Shown: in pieces, positions 25,528 through 34,008 of the stretch | Layout: each line of letters starts with the position of its first letter | How positions within the stretch are numbered: position 1 is the stretch's first letter | Assembly (NCBI GenBank): GCA_030653385.1 | Contig: JAURZM010000025.1 | Span: forward strand, 186,001-250,000 | From: Rubrivivax sp. | GTDB lineage: Bacteria > Pseudomonadota > Gammaproteobacteria > Burkholderiales > Burkholderiaceae_C | DNA length: 64,000 bases | Reading direction: 5' to 3' | The notes under the pieces: generated by a model | What the model was told of the DNA's origin: nothing | Database searches by the model: none | The model's input: the letters and a program-made list of their open reading frames with translations, nothing else | Made by a program: the position numbers and the translations under genes

Positions 25528-25566
25528 CCGCAACTGGGCGCAGCGGGACGCCACTAGACTGCAGGC

Positions 25567-26373
25567 ATGGCCCACCTGCACCCCGACGAAGTCACGCACT
25601 ACCAACAACAGGGTTACGTGGTGCCGCGTTTTGCCTTGCCGGCCCCGCAGGTGGCGGTGATGCGCGAGGCGCTGGACGAACTGATCCGCCGCAACCCGGG
25701 CGTGCGGCCCGAAAAGCTGGTGTCGGCGCACATCGAAAGCGGCGCGGGCCGTGACAACGGCGAAGGTGTGCAGGGTGTGTCGGCCTTTCTGGACCTGGCG
25801 CGCGACCCCCAGATCGTCGAGCTGGTCAGTGGTGTGCTGGGCGAGGACATCATCCTGTGGGGCTGCCATGTCTTCTGCAAGCCGGCAGGCGAGGGTTACG
25901 AAACCCCCTGGCACCAGGACGGCCACTACTGGCCCATCCGCCCGCTGGCCACCTGCACGGTGTGGGTGGCGCTGGAAGACTCCGACGTGGGCAACGGCTG
26001 CCTGCGCGTGATTCCGGGTTCGCACACCAGCCAGACCTTGCACGACCACTTGCACGAAGACCGCCAGGACCTGACGCTGAACCAGCGCCTGGCACCCGGC
26101 ACCTTCGACGAAAACACTGCGGTGGACATTCAGCTCAAGCCCGGCCAGATGTCCTTGCACGACGTGTACATGATCCACGGTGCGCAGCCCAACCGGTCAT
26201 CGCGGCGGCGCACCGGCGTGGCGCTGCGTTACATGCCCAGCACGTCGCTGTTCGACCGTCAGCTGCGCCCGGTGGATGGGCAAAGTGGCGTGCCGGTCAA
26301 CTTCGCGCAGCGGCCGCTGTGGCTGGTGCGGGGCGTGGACCGCCACGGCGGCAACGGGGTTGGCAACGCCTGA
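25567..26373 (+). CDS. Phytanoyl-CoA dioxygenase-family Fe(II)/2-oxoglutarate oxygenase
   Basis: A 268-residue double-stranded beta-helix oxygenase. The iron triad is visible: His116-x-Asp118 in 'WHQDGHYW' and His204 in 'MIHGAQPN', with an Arg-rich segment ('RSSRRRTGVALRY') likely holding 2-oxoglutarate. Members hydroxylate small molecules, from phytanoyl-CoA to secondary metabolites; the substrate here is not evident. It is followed after 150 bp by arsS on the same strand, so a role in that pathway is possible but unproven. A CTAGACT element at 25554-25560 suggests its own promoter with a very short leader. Confidence 0.85.
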   Translation: MAHLHPDEVTHYQQQGYVVPRFALPAPQVAVMREALDELIRRNPGVRPEKLVSAHIESGAGRDNGEGVQGVSAFLDLARDPQIVELVSGVLGEDIILWGCHVFCKPAGEGYETPWHQDGHYWPIRPLATCTVWVALEDSDVGNGCLRVIPGSHTSQTLHDHLHEDRQDLTLNQRLAPGTFDENTAVDIQLKPGQMSLHDVYMIHGAQPNRSSRRRTGVALRYMPSTSLFDRQLRPVDGQSGVPVNFAQRPLWLVRGVDRHGGNGVGNA

Positions 26374-26523
26374 GGCTGGCAAACCTTCCGTTCCCAAGGG
26401 CGCAACGCCCTGGCACCGCCAGTTTCCGCCAGTTCCGTAAGAATGGTTCGAGTCGGCGCGACTGTGATGGACGCGCGGCGCCACCGTGCCGCCCCTTGCA
26501 CGCCGCATTCTGAAAAGGAACCC

Positions 26524-27516
26524 ATGCACCCGACCTTGCCCTTGCTGGCCGCCACCGACTTTCCGCCGCTGAAGCGCATGGGCCTGGACACGTTGCAGGT
26601 GAACCTGGGCTACAAGTGCAACCAGAGCTGTCTGCATTGCCACGTCAACGCCGGTCCGAATCGCACCGAGATGATGGACGGCCCCACGGCGGCGCTGGTG
26701 CTCGACGTGCTGCGCGCGCGGCAGGTGACCACGCTGGACCTGACCGGCGGCGCACCCGAGTTGAGCCCCCACTTCCGCAGCCTGGTGCAAGGCGCGCGGG
26801 CGCTGGGTGTGCGGGTCATCGACCGCTGCAACCTGACCATCCTGTCCGAGCCCGGGCAGGAAGACCTGGCGGCTTTCCTGGCGGCACAGGGTGTCGAGGT
26901 GGTGGCTTCGCTGCCCTGTTATTCGGTGGGCAATGTCGACCGTCAGCGCGGCGAAGGGGTGTTCGACCGCAGCATCGCCGGCCTGCGCGCGCTGAATGCG
27001 CTGGGCTATGGCCGCGCTGGCAGTGGCCTGGTGCTGAACCTCGTCTACAACCCGCAAGGCGCCAGCCTGCCGCCACCGCAAGGGCCGCTGGAAGCCGACT
27101 ACAAACGTGAGCTGGCGGCGCACTTCGGCATCGTCTTCAACCAGCTGTTTGCGCTGACCAACATGCCCATCCAGCGTTTTGGCAGCACCCTGGTCAGCAA
27201 GGGCACCTTTGCCAGCTACCTGCAGCTGCTGAAAGGCGCTTTCCAGGCCCACAACCTGGACACCGTGATGTGCCGCAGCCTGGTCAGCGTGGACCACCTG
27301 GGCGAGCTCTACGACTGCGACTTCAACCAGATGCTGGGGCTGCCGGCGCGCATTGGCGGCCGCACCCGCGCGCACCTGCGTGACCTGCTGGTGCACGACA
27401 CCGCCGGCTCCGTGATCCGTGTGGCCGACCACTGCTACGGCTGCACCGCAGGCCAGGGCAGCAGCTGTGGCGGCGCGCTGGAGCCCGCTGACCAGAACGC
27501 CGCGCAGACGGTGTGA
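26524..27516 (+). CDS. arsS: Arsenosugar biosynthesis radical SAM protein ArsS
   Basis: A 330-residue radical SAM enzyme. The 4Fe-4S motif Cys32-x3-Cys36-x2-Cys39 lies in 'GYKCNQSCLHCHVNAGP', 'LDLTGGAPEL' is the SAM-binding GGE-like strand, and the C-terminal DUF3641-type Cys-rich end has Cys304, Cys307 and Cys315 ('CYGCTAGQGSSC'). The family adds the 5'-deoxyadenosyl group of SAM to dimethylated arsenic to form the precursor of dimethylarsinoyl sugars. The ATG at 26524 has AAAGGAA just upstream and starts the conserved part; the ORF begins earlier at 26443. Two glycosyltransferases follow directly. Confidence 0.9.
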   Translation: MHPTLPLLAATDFPPLKRMGLDTLQVNLGYKCNQSCLHCHVNAGPNRTEMMDGPTAALVLDVLRARQVTTLDLTGGAPELSPHFRSLVQGARALGVRVIDRCNLTILSEPGQEDLAAFLAAQGVEVVASLPCYSVGNVDRQRGEGVFDRSIAGLRALNALGYGRAGSGLVLNLVYNPQGASLPPPQGPLEADYKRELAAHFGIVFNQLFALTNMPIQRFGSTLVSKGTFASYLQLLKGAFQAHNLDTVMCRSLVSVDHLGELYDCDFNQMLGLPARIGGRTRAHLRDLLVHDTAGSVIRVADHCYGCTAGQGSSCGGALEPADQNAAQTV

Positions 27517-27540
27517 ACCGGACGGTGTGAGACAGACGGT

Positions 27541-28215
27541 GTGAAGCGCCTGTCCATCGTGATGCCGGTGCTGGACGAAGCTGAGGGCATCGTCACCACG
27601 TTGCAGGCGCTGGCACCGCTGCGCGCGGCCGGTCACGAGGTGATCGTGGTCGACGGCGGCAGCAGCGACGGCACGGCCGAGCTGGCCATGCCCTTGGCCG
27701 ACCGCGTGGTGACCAGCCCCCGCGGCCGCGCACGGCAGATGAACGCAGGCGCGCTGCAGGCCCAGGGCGACGTGCTGCTGTTCCTGCATGCCGACACCGT
27801 GTTGCCGGCCGGCGCCGACCGCTGTGTGCTGCAGGCGCTGGCCGCTGGCCGACGCTGGGGTCGCTTCGACGTGCGGATCAGCGGCAGCAGCGCCTGGTTC
27901 GGTGTCATCGCCAGCTTCATGAACCTGCGCTCGCGGCTCAGCGGCATCGCCACCGGCGACCAGGCGCTGTTTGTCGAACGCAGCCTCTTCCATGAATTGG
28001 AGGGCTATGCCGACCAGCCGCTGATGGAAGACATCGAGCTCAGCCGCCGCCTGCGTGCCGTGGGTCGGCCGGCCTGCCTGCGCGAGCGTGTGCTCACCTC
28101 GGGCCGGCGCTGGGAAAGCCGTGGCGTCTGGCGCACGGTGCTGCTGATGTGGCAACTGCGCTGGCGCTATTGGCGCGGTGTTTCGCCCGAGGCCTTGGCG
28201 CGAGCCTACAAATGA
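27541..28215 (+). CDS. Arsenosugar-type glycosyltransferase, TIGR04283 family (GT2 fold)
   Basis: A 224-residue GT-A fold transferase. 'SIVMPVLDEAEGIVTTLQAL' and 'EVIVVDGGSSDGT' bind the nucleotide sugar, 'LLFLHADTVLP' holds the DxD-like metal site, and 'LMEDIELSRRLR' the catalytic acidic residue. The family is encoded beside ArsS in many bacteria and is annotated as part of arsenosugar biosynthesis. The start is a GTG at 27541, 24 bp past arsS; the stop overlaps the next gene as ATGA. Confidence 0.88.
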   Translation: MKRLSIVMPVLDEAEGIVTTLQALAPLRAAGHEVIVVDGGSSDGTAELAMPLADRVVTSPRGRARQMNAGALQAQGDVLLFLHADTVLPAGADRCVLQALAAGRRWGRFDVRISGSSAWFGVIASFMNLRSRLSGIATGDQALFVERSLFHELEGYADQPLMEDIELSRRLRAVGRPACLRERVLTSGRRWESRGVWRTVLLMWQLRWRYWRGVSPEALARAYK

Positions 28216-28871
28216 AGCTTTGCCGTGTGGCCCTGATGGCCAAGGCGCCCGTGCCCGGCCTGGCCAAGACCCGCCTGGTGCCGGCACTGGGCGAAAGTGG
28301 CGCGGCGGCGCTGGCAGCGCGGCTGCTGGCACATGCGCTGCAACAAGCCCTGGAAGCCAAGCCCGGCAGCGTCACGCTGTGGACCACACCCGATGCCAGC
28401 CACCCGGCCTTCGAGCGCGCCAGCTGGCTGGGTGTGTTGCTGGCGGTGCAGCCCGAAGGCGATCTGGGCCAACGCATGGCGCGGGTCTTCGAATCCGGGT
28501 TCGCGCTGGGTGACACGCCCGTGCTGCTGATGGGCACCGACGCACCCTCTCTCGGAGCAAGCGTGCTGCAAACGGCTGCAGCTGAACTGGAGCGCCATGA
28601 TGTTGTCTTCGTGCCCGCTCACGACGGAGGTTATGCCCTCGTGGGCCTGCGCGCTCCGCCGGCCGGGCGCCTGAACGATCTGCTCACCGCGCTGTTCAGC
28701 GGCATGCGCTGGAGCACGCCCCAGGTCATGGCCGAAACCCGCGCTCGGCTGGCTGCCGCCGGCTTCAGCCACGCCGAACTGCCACCCGTGCACGACATCG
28801 ACGAAGCGGCCGATCTGGTGCACCTGCCACCGGGCCTGCTGTCAGCCACCGACCGACCCGCCACCGATTGA
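28212..28871 (+). CDS. Arsenosugar-type nucleotidyl/glycosyltransferase, TIGR04282 family
   Basis: A 219-residue protein with a GT-A/CofC-like nucleotide-binding fold: 'ALMAKAPVPGLAKTRLVPAL' (the K-x-P-x-x-G-x-x-K-T-R signature), 'GDLGQRMARVFE', 'VLLMGTDAPSL' and 'VFVPAHDGGYALVGL'. In other genomes this family is fused to or adjacent to TIGR04283. The start overlaps the upstream gene by 4 bp. Ten bases later the PhnD-like gene begins, continuing the operon. Confidence 0.87.
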   Translation: MKLCRVALMAKAPVPGLAKTRLVPALGESGAAALAARLLAHALQQALEAKPGSVTLWTTPDASHPAFERASWLGVLLAVQPEGDLGQRMARVFESGFALGDTPVLLMGTDAPSLGASVLQTAAAELERHDVVFVPAHDGGYALVGLRAPPAGRLNDLLTALFSGMRWSTPQVMAETRARLAAAGFSHAELPPVHDIDEAADLVHLPPGLLSATDRPATD

Positions 28872-28881
28872 AGGAAGAGCC

Positions 28882-29775
28882 ATGAATATCCCCCGTCGCC
28901 ACGTGCTGGGCGCCGCCGCGACCTTCATCGCGGCACCCGCACTGCCCACCGCCTGGGGCCAAGGCACACCGCTGCGATTCGGCGTCGGCCTGTTCCAGCC
29001 CGACCGCGAAAAAAATGACACCACCTATCGCCCGCTGGCCCATCACCTTGCGGCCCGCCTGGGCCGGCCGGTGCAATTGCGCACGGTGGACACCTGGGAG
29101 GGCCTGGCCAAGAGCCTGGCGGCCGGTGAAACCGACATCGCCTTGCTCGGCCCCTGGGGCTATGTGCTGGCCAACCAGACGGCGGGTGCGCAGGTGGTGG
29201 CGACCATCCTGTACGACGGCAAGCCCGAGTACTTCGCGATCATCGTCACACACCCCGAATCGGGCCTGAAGAGCGCTGCCGACCTGATCGCGCAAGGCAA
29301 GTCGCGCAGTTTTGCCTTCGGCGACAAGGGGTCGACTTCGGGTTACCTGATCCCGCTGCACTTCTTCATGCAGCAGGGTGTGCCCGACCCGGAAAAACAC
29401 TTCGCCAAGGTGCTGTACACCAAACACCAGGCCATCCAGACGCAGGTCACGGCGGGCCAGCTGGACGCCGGCGCCGACTACAACCGCAACCGCAACGCGA
29501 TGATCGAACAGGGCCTGATCCAGGCCGACCGTTCGCGCATCATCTGGCAATCGGCGCCCTTGCCCAACGACGCCGTGGCGCTGAACGCGCGGCTGTTCCA
29601 GGACAAGACCTTGGTGGCCCGTGTGCAGGCGGCACTGCAGGAAGTGGGCCCGCTGCTGAAGACCCAGCCGCAGCTGCTGCCAAACCACTACACGGGTTTT
29701 GTCGCCAGCGACAACCGCTTCTACAAGCCCATCCGCGACGCGGGCCTGGCCACCGGCAAGCTGCAGCCCACGTGA
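28882..29775 (+). CDS. phnD: PhnD-like phosph(on)ate/phosphite ABC transporter substrate-binding protein
   Basis: A 297-residue periplasmic binding protein with an export signal carrying a twin-arginine-like 'PRRHVLG' start and cleavage near 'AWGQG'. The family features are 'LRFGVGLFQPDREKNDT', 'FGDKGSTSGYLIPLHFF' (the conserved GSxSG ligand loop) and 'GQLDAGADYNRN'. PhnD relatives bind phosphonate, phosphite or similar tetrahedral oxyanions. Given the ArsS context, an arsenic or organophosphorus species is plausible (inference). Its stop overlaps the permease start as GTGA. Confidence 0.87.
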   Translation: MNIPRRHVLGAAATFIAAPALPTAWGQGTPLRFGVGLFQPDREKNDTTYRPLAHHLAARLGRPVQLRTVDTWEGLAKSLAAGETDIALLGPWGYVLANQTAGAQVVATILYDGKPEYFAIIVTHPESGLKSAADLIAQGKSRSFAFGDKGSTSGYLIPLHFFMQQGVPDPEKHFAKVLYTKHQAIQTQVTAGQLDAGADYNRNRNAMIEQGLIQADRSRIIWQSAPLPNDAVALNARLFQDKTLVARVQAALQEVGPLLKTQPQLLPNHYTGFVASDNRFYKPIRDAGLATGKLQPT

Positions 29776-30647
29776 ACGTGGTGCGTGTGCACAAGCGCCC
29801 GGGCACCGGGTTGGGTGGCCTGGGCGTGGCCTACCTGGCGCTGGTGCTGCTGTGCCTGCTCACGCTGTGGCACGCCGGTGACCTGAACCTGGGCCGCGCG
29901 CCCTGGGCCAACCTGGCGCGCACGCTCGGCGACTTCCTGCACCCCAGCTTCCTGGACGTCTGGCTGGGCAACCCGCGGCTGGAATACCGCAGCGACGACG
30001 GCACGCTGCTGCGGGTGGAAGACCGGCGCCAGGTCGAAAAGGACTTCCTGCGGGCGCTGGCCCGCGCCACCTGGACGACGCTGCAGATTGCCACGCTGGG
30101 GTCGCTGCTGGCGGCGCTGCTGGCGCTGCCGCTGTCCTTGCTGGCGGCACGCAACCTGGGCGCGCCGCGGCTGCTGGCCGGTGCTGCGCGTGCGGTGCTG
30201 GACGTGGCACGCGCCGTGCACACGCTGGTCTTCGGGCTGCTGCTGGTGGGCATCGTCGGGCTGGGGCCGGTGGCCGGCATCCTGGCGATTGCGCTGCACT
30301 CGATGGGCACCTACGGCAAGCTGCATGCCGAAGCCATCGAGGCGCTGGACATGGCCGCGGTCGACGCCGTGCGTGCCACCGGCGCCGGGCCGCTGCAGGT
30401 GTTTTTCCACGGCGTCTGGCCGGCGGTGCTGCCGCAATGGGTGGGCAGCCACCTGTACGTGTGGGAATTCAACATCCGTGATTCCACGGTGCTGGGCCTC
30501 ATCGGCGCGGGTGGCCTGGGGCTGCTCATTTCAGAGGCCACGTCGCTGTTCCAGTGGGGGCGGCTGGCGACCTTGTTGATCGCGGTGGTAACGCTGGTGA
30601 TGTTGTTCGACGCACTCAGCCGGCGGGTGCGCCGTGTGCTGTCCTGA
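29772..30647 (+). CDS. phnE: PhnE-like phosph(on)ate ABC transporter permease
   Basis: A 291-residue inner-membrane permease. An N-terminal TM (about 18-36) and a periplasmic stretch are followed by a BPD_transp core with about five TMs from residue 98. The EAA loop that contacts the ATPase is clear: 'EAIEALDMAAVDAVRATGAGP'. The start is a GTG at 29772 overlapping the phnD stop. Length and topology are normal for PhnE. Confidence 0.88.
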   Translation: MNVVRVHKRPGTGLGGLGVAYLALVLLCLLTLWHAGDLNLGRAPWANLARTLGDFLHPSFLDVWLGNPRLEYRSDDGTLLRVEDRRQVEKDFLRALARATWTTLQIATLGSLLAALLALPLSLLAARNLGAPRLLAGAARAVLDVARAVHTLVFGLLLVGIVGLGPVAGILAIALHSMGTYGKLHAEAIEALDMAAVDAVRATGAGPLQVFFHGVWPAVLPQWVGSHLYVWEFNIRDSTVLGLIGAGGLGLLISEATSLFQWGRLATLLIAVVTLVMLFDALSRRVRRVLS

Positions 30648-31485
30648 GCCGGCCTTGAGCGCGCAGCACGACATGCCGCCGCCGGCCATCGCCACTGCCG
30701 GCCTGCGCTGCACGGTGCACGGCCGTGTGGTGCTGGACCTGCCGGCCCTGCAGGTGGCGGTGGGCGAACATGTGGTGGTGGTGGGGCCCAACGGCGCGGG
30801 CAAGTCCACCTTGCTGCGCTGCCTGAGCGGCTTTGTGCAGCCCGCCCAGGGCCAGGTGGCGGTGCTGGGCCGGCAGCTCGGTCAAGATCCCCTGCCCCGC
30901 CCGGCGCTGCGCGAACTGAGGCGCGACGTGGGGCAGGTGCTGCAGGGCCTGCACCTGGTGGCGCGCCTGTCGGTGCTGGACAACACGCTAATCGGTGCCC
31001 TGGGCCGCCTGCACGGCGCTGCGGCCGTGCGCAGCTGGTGGCGCGAGTTTCCCGCCGAAGAAACCGCAGCGGCCTTGCGCGCCTTGCAGGCGGTGGGCCT
31101 GGCCGAACGTGCCCACGACCGCGCCGACGGCCTGTCGGGTGGTGAACGCCAGAAGATGGCGATGGCGCGGCTCTTGTTGCAGCGGCCGCAGCTGGTGCTG
31201 GCCGACGAACCCACCGCCAGCCTGGACCCCCACGCGGCCCACGCCGCCTGCCAGCTGCTGCGCCGCGCCGCTGCGGGTGCCACGCTGCTGACCATCGTGC
31301 ACGAGCCGGCGCTGGTGCCTTTGCTGGGCGACCGTGTCATCGGCCTGCGCGGCGGCCGCCTGGCCTTCGACCGACCGGCCGGGCAGGTGAACGCGGCACT
31401 GCTGGCCGAGCTGTACCAGCACACGCCCGCAGCAGCGCCTCGGGCCGGAAGTGCCAACGTGTCAGCTGAGCTGCTTCCCTCATGA
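30634..31485 (+). CDS. phnC: PhnC-like phosph(on)ate ABC transporter ATP-binding protein
   Basis: A 283-residue ATPase. Walker A 'GPNGAGKST' is at 51-59, the signature 'DGLSGGERQKMAMARLLLQR' and Walker B 'LVLADEPTASLDP' are intact, with an H-loop in 'TIVHEPAL'. The GTG at 30634 overlaps phnE by 14 bp; an ATG at 30673 (MPPPAIAT) is an alternative start that loses 13 non-conserved residues. The gene order D-E-C differs from the C-D-E order of the E. coli phn operon. The next gene overlaps by 4 bp. Confidence 0.87.
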   Translation: MCCPEPALSAQHDMPPPAIATAGLRCTVHGRVVLDLPALQVAVGEHVVVVGPNGAGKSTLLRCLSGFVQPAQGQVAVLGRQLGQDPLPRPALRELRRDVGQVLQGLHLVARLSVLDNTLIGALGRLHGAAAVRSWWREFPAEETAAALRALQAVGLAERAHDRADGLSGGERQKMAMARLLLQRPQLVLADEPTASLDPHAAHAACQLLRRAAAGATLLTIVHEPALVPLLGDRVIGLRGGRLAFDRPAGQVNAALLAELYQHTPAAAPRAGSANVSAELLPS

Positions 31486-32513
31486 CCTTCAACGCTGCCA
31501 AGGCCGACCCTCCCGCCGCACCCGCCGACATCGGACCCGGGCGCACGTGCCCGCTGCACTATCGCTACGGCCCTGCCGTGTTTTCCCAGGCACCGGCCCA
31601 GGCCTGCGAAGTGCTCTACGTGGTCGGCGGTCTGTATGGCAACGAACCCGCGCTGGACCAGGTGCTGGCGCTCTTCGAGCAGGAAACGGGCGACAAGCGG
31701 CTGGTCTTCAACGGCGACTTCAACTGGTTCAACATCGACCCCGGGTCTTTCGAACGCCTGAACAGCCGCGTGCTCATGCACACCGCCTTGCGCGGCAATG
31801 TCGAAACCGAACTGGCCAGCCCGTCCGTCGACGACGCTGACGCCGGCTGCGGTTGCGCTTACCCGTCCTGGGTGGGCGACGGTGTCGTCGAACGCAGCAA
31901 CCGCATCCTGCAGCGCCTGCGCACCACGGCGCGACGGTTTCCGCGCATCAGCCAGCAACTGGCGGCCTTGCCGATGTGGGCGCGTTTCGACGTCGCCGGC
32001 CTGCGTCTGGCTATCGTGCATGGCGACGCCGAATCGCTGGCCGGCTGGGGTTTTGCCGCCGAACACCTGCAAGATGCAGCCCACCGCAACAGCGTGCGCC
32101 GCTGGTTCGATCAGGCGCAGGTGGATGTTTTTGCCTGCAGCCACACCTGCCTGCCGGTGTTCCACCAACTGCCGATGGCGGGGCGCACGGTGGTGCCGCT
32201 GGTGCTGAACAACGGCGCCACCGGCATGCCCAACTTCCAGGGTGACGGGGCTGGCCTGTTCACGCGCATCGCGGTGCGGCCCTTTGCGGCCCGCGGTGCA
32301 GGGCCCGAATCGCCGCGTCGCCACGGGCTGCAGGCCGGCGCCGCGCATGTCGATGCCATTGCCGTGGACAGTGCCAGCCCGCAGTGGCGCGCCCAGTTCC
32401 TGCGCCAATGGCCAGCGGGCAGCGACGCACACACCTCGTACGCCGCGCGCATCGAACACGGCCCGGCCTACAGCCCGGCACAGGCGCTGGTGACCTCACC
32501 CGATGGGCAGTGA
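31482..32513 (+). CDS. Metallophosphoesterase-family protein
   Basis: A 343-residue calcineurin-like phosphoesterase. The dinuclear metal motifs are modified but recognisable: 'YVVGGLYGN' in place of D-x-H-G-N, 'VFNGDFNWF' (GDxxD-like), 'ALRGNVE' (GNHE-like), 'AIVHGD' and 'CSHTCLP' (GHTH-like). Cys/Asp-rich 'DDADAGCGCAYPSW' is an insertion. It overlaps phnC by 4 bp and is the last gene of the ArsS-PhnDEC run, so it probably dephosphorylates an intermediate of that pathway (inference). The 100 bp after it hold nothing recognisable. Confidence 0.75.
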   Translation: MTFNAAKADPPAAPADIGPGRTCPLHYRYGPAVFSQAPAQACEVLYVVGGLYGNEPALDQVLALFEQETGDKRLVFNGDFNWFNIDPGSFERLNSRVLMHTALRGNVETELASPSVDDADAGCGCAYPSWVGDGVVERSNRILQRLRTTARRFPRISQQLAALPMWARFDVAGLRLAIVHGDAESLAGWGFAAEHLQDAAHRNSVRRWFDQAQVDVFACSHTCLPVFHQLPMAGRTVVPLVLNNGATGMPNFQGDGAGLFTRIAVRPFAARGAGPESPRRHGLQAGAAHVDAIAVDSASPQWRAQFLRQWPAGSDAHTSYAARIEHGPAYSPAQALVTSPDGQ

Positions 32514-32613
32514 CACGCGCAATGCGCGCGAGGTGCTCAGCCTGGCCTGCGGCGCCGGTGCCGGCGACGAACAGCTGCTGTGGCTGCAGGTTCCTGCAGG
32601 CCGCCGGCCTGGG

Positions 32614-33909
32614 CTACGTGCCGCTGGCTGCGCGCAAGCCGGGGCCGGCAGCCGCTGCGCGCAAAGCCGCCGCCACGCCATACGCCGACCGCACCGCGCT
32701 TTCCAGCAGCGGCACACCCGCTTCGGCGTAGCTGCCACACAGCCACACCCGCCTGGCCGGTGTTCGGTCCGCAGCTGCCGCTGACTGCGACTGTTGCAGT
32801 GTGGCCAATGCGCGCTGGCTGCTGGCGTCGACCAGCGGCCGTTCGAAAGCGGCACGGCCGATCAGCAAGTCGTCGCGCGGCTGGCGATGCGGGTGCACGG
32901 TCTGGAACACCGGCATGGCATGGCGCAAGGCGGGTTGCACGGCGTTGACCCAGATCGTGCTTTCGGGTCGGTCATGTTGTGCGCAGACACGGGCGTTCAC
33001 CGGCGACCAGTCGCGCCGCCGCACCGGCATGAAACGGGTGTCGCGGTGCATCAGCACCTCCAGGCGCCGGTACTTGAACGCGGCCAGCAGTTCGGCCTGC
33101 GCGGGTGGCGGGTTCTGCCACAGCGCTGCCGCCTGATTGGCTTGTGTGGCCAGCACCACATGGTCGAAAAGTTCGACCTCGCCGGTCGCGCGCAGCACGG
33201 CCACGTGCTCGCCGTCTTGCCGCACACCCTGTACACCGGCGCTGCACACCACGCGGCCGATGCCGGCGCTCAGGCGGTGCGCCGCGTCGTCGGCACCGTG
33301 CACGGCACGGCGCACGCTCTGGCGCGTCAGGCCGCCGGCCAGGTAGGCGGCCACCACGTCGGCCGGGTAGTTGCGGGCGTCTTCGGTGGTGCAGGTGGCA
33401 ATGGTCGCCAGCGCGGGCAGCAGCAGGCCGTCGACGTACTCGGCCGGCAAGCCATGGGCGGCCGCGAATTCGCCAACGCTGCAACCGGCCAGTTCACCCC
33501 GCGCCAGCGCCGCGCCGGCCAGGCGCTTGAAGCGAAGTGCACCTTGCACGATGCGCCAGGCGCGTGGGCTGGCCACGTCGACTGGCAGGACATAAGGAAT
33601 GGACAGGCCACCCAGACGCAGGTTGCGCCAGCGGAAAAAGACCTGGCCGTCGCTGCCGGTGAAGGTGGTGGCGTAGCTGACGGGCTCGGTGGCCACGCCC
33701 AGTTCGCGGTACAGGCGGGTCAAGGTGGGGTAGTAGCCGGGGTAGAACACCCGCAGCGGCATGTCGACGCGCACACCGTCCACGGCCAGGCTGCTGGCCA
33801 CGAAACCGGGCTGCGCCTGGCGCTCGAAAAGGGTCACGGTGTGCTGGCGCGACAAGAGCCAGGCTGCGGTCAGGCCCGCGATGCCGCCGCCGATGACGGC
33901 GATGTTCAT
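32614..33909 (-). CDS. FAD-dependent amine oxidase-like oxidoreductase
   Basis: A 431-residue flavoprotein. The Rossmann motif 'IAVIGGGIAGLTAAWLL' is at the extreme N-terminus with 'VTLFERQAQPGF' after it, and the C-terminal 'VWLCGSYAEAGVPLLESAV' closes the FAD site. The architecture matches the NAD(P)-binding Rossmann-like/amine oxidase families that include phytoene-desaturase-like and MSMEG-type proteins. Substrate unknown. It is convergent with the ArsS operon and has no leftward gene directly after it. Confidence 0.82.
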   Translation of the reverse strand: MNIAVIGGGIAGLTAAWLLSRQHTVTLFERQAQPGFVASSLAVDGVRVDMPLRVFYPGYYPTLTRLYRELGVATEPVSYATTFTGSDGQVFFRWRNLRLGGLSIPYVLPVDVASPRAWRIVQGALRFKRLAGAALARGELAGCSVGEFAAAHGLPAEYVDGLLLPALATIATCTTEDARNYPADVVAAYLAGGLTRQSVRRAVHGADDAAHRLSAGIGRVVCSAGVQGVRQDGEHVAVLRATGEVELFDHVVLATQANQAAALWQNPPPAQAELLAAFKYRRLEVLMHRDTRFMPVRRRDWSPVNARVCAQHDRPESTIWVNAVQPALRHAMPVFQTVHPHRQPRDDLLIGRAAFERPLVDASSQRALATLQQSQSAAAADRTPARRVWLCGSYAEAGVPLLESAVRSAYGVAAALRAAAAGPGLRAASGT

Positions 33910-34008
33910 GGCAGCAGGTTACCAGCGGTGGCTGGCAGGGGCCGATGGGCGATAACGAATGCGGTTGACAATCGAGGTCTGCACTGCCGCAGCATCGATT
34001 CCGCGAAC

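Noticed and set aside
30634..32513. A complete arsenic methylation pathway
   Set aside because: No ArsM-like SAM methyltransferase, ArsR regulator or arsenate reductase could be found in the window, so only part of the pathway is supported.
32514..32613. Possible small plus-strand gene starting at 32503
   Set aside because: The frame becomes the antisense of the FAD oxidoreductase gene after about 100 bp and shows no recognisable protein.
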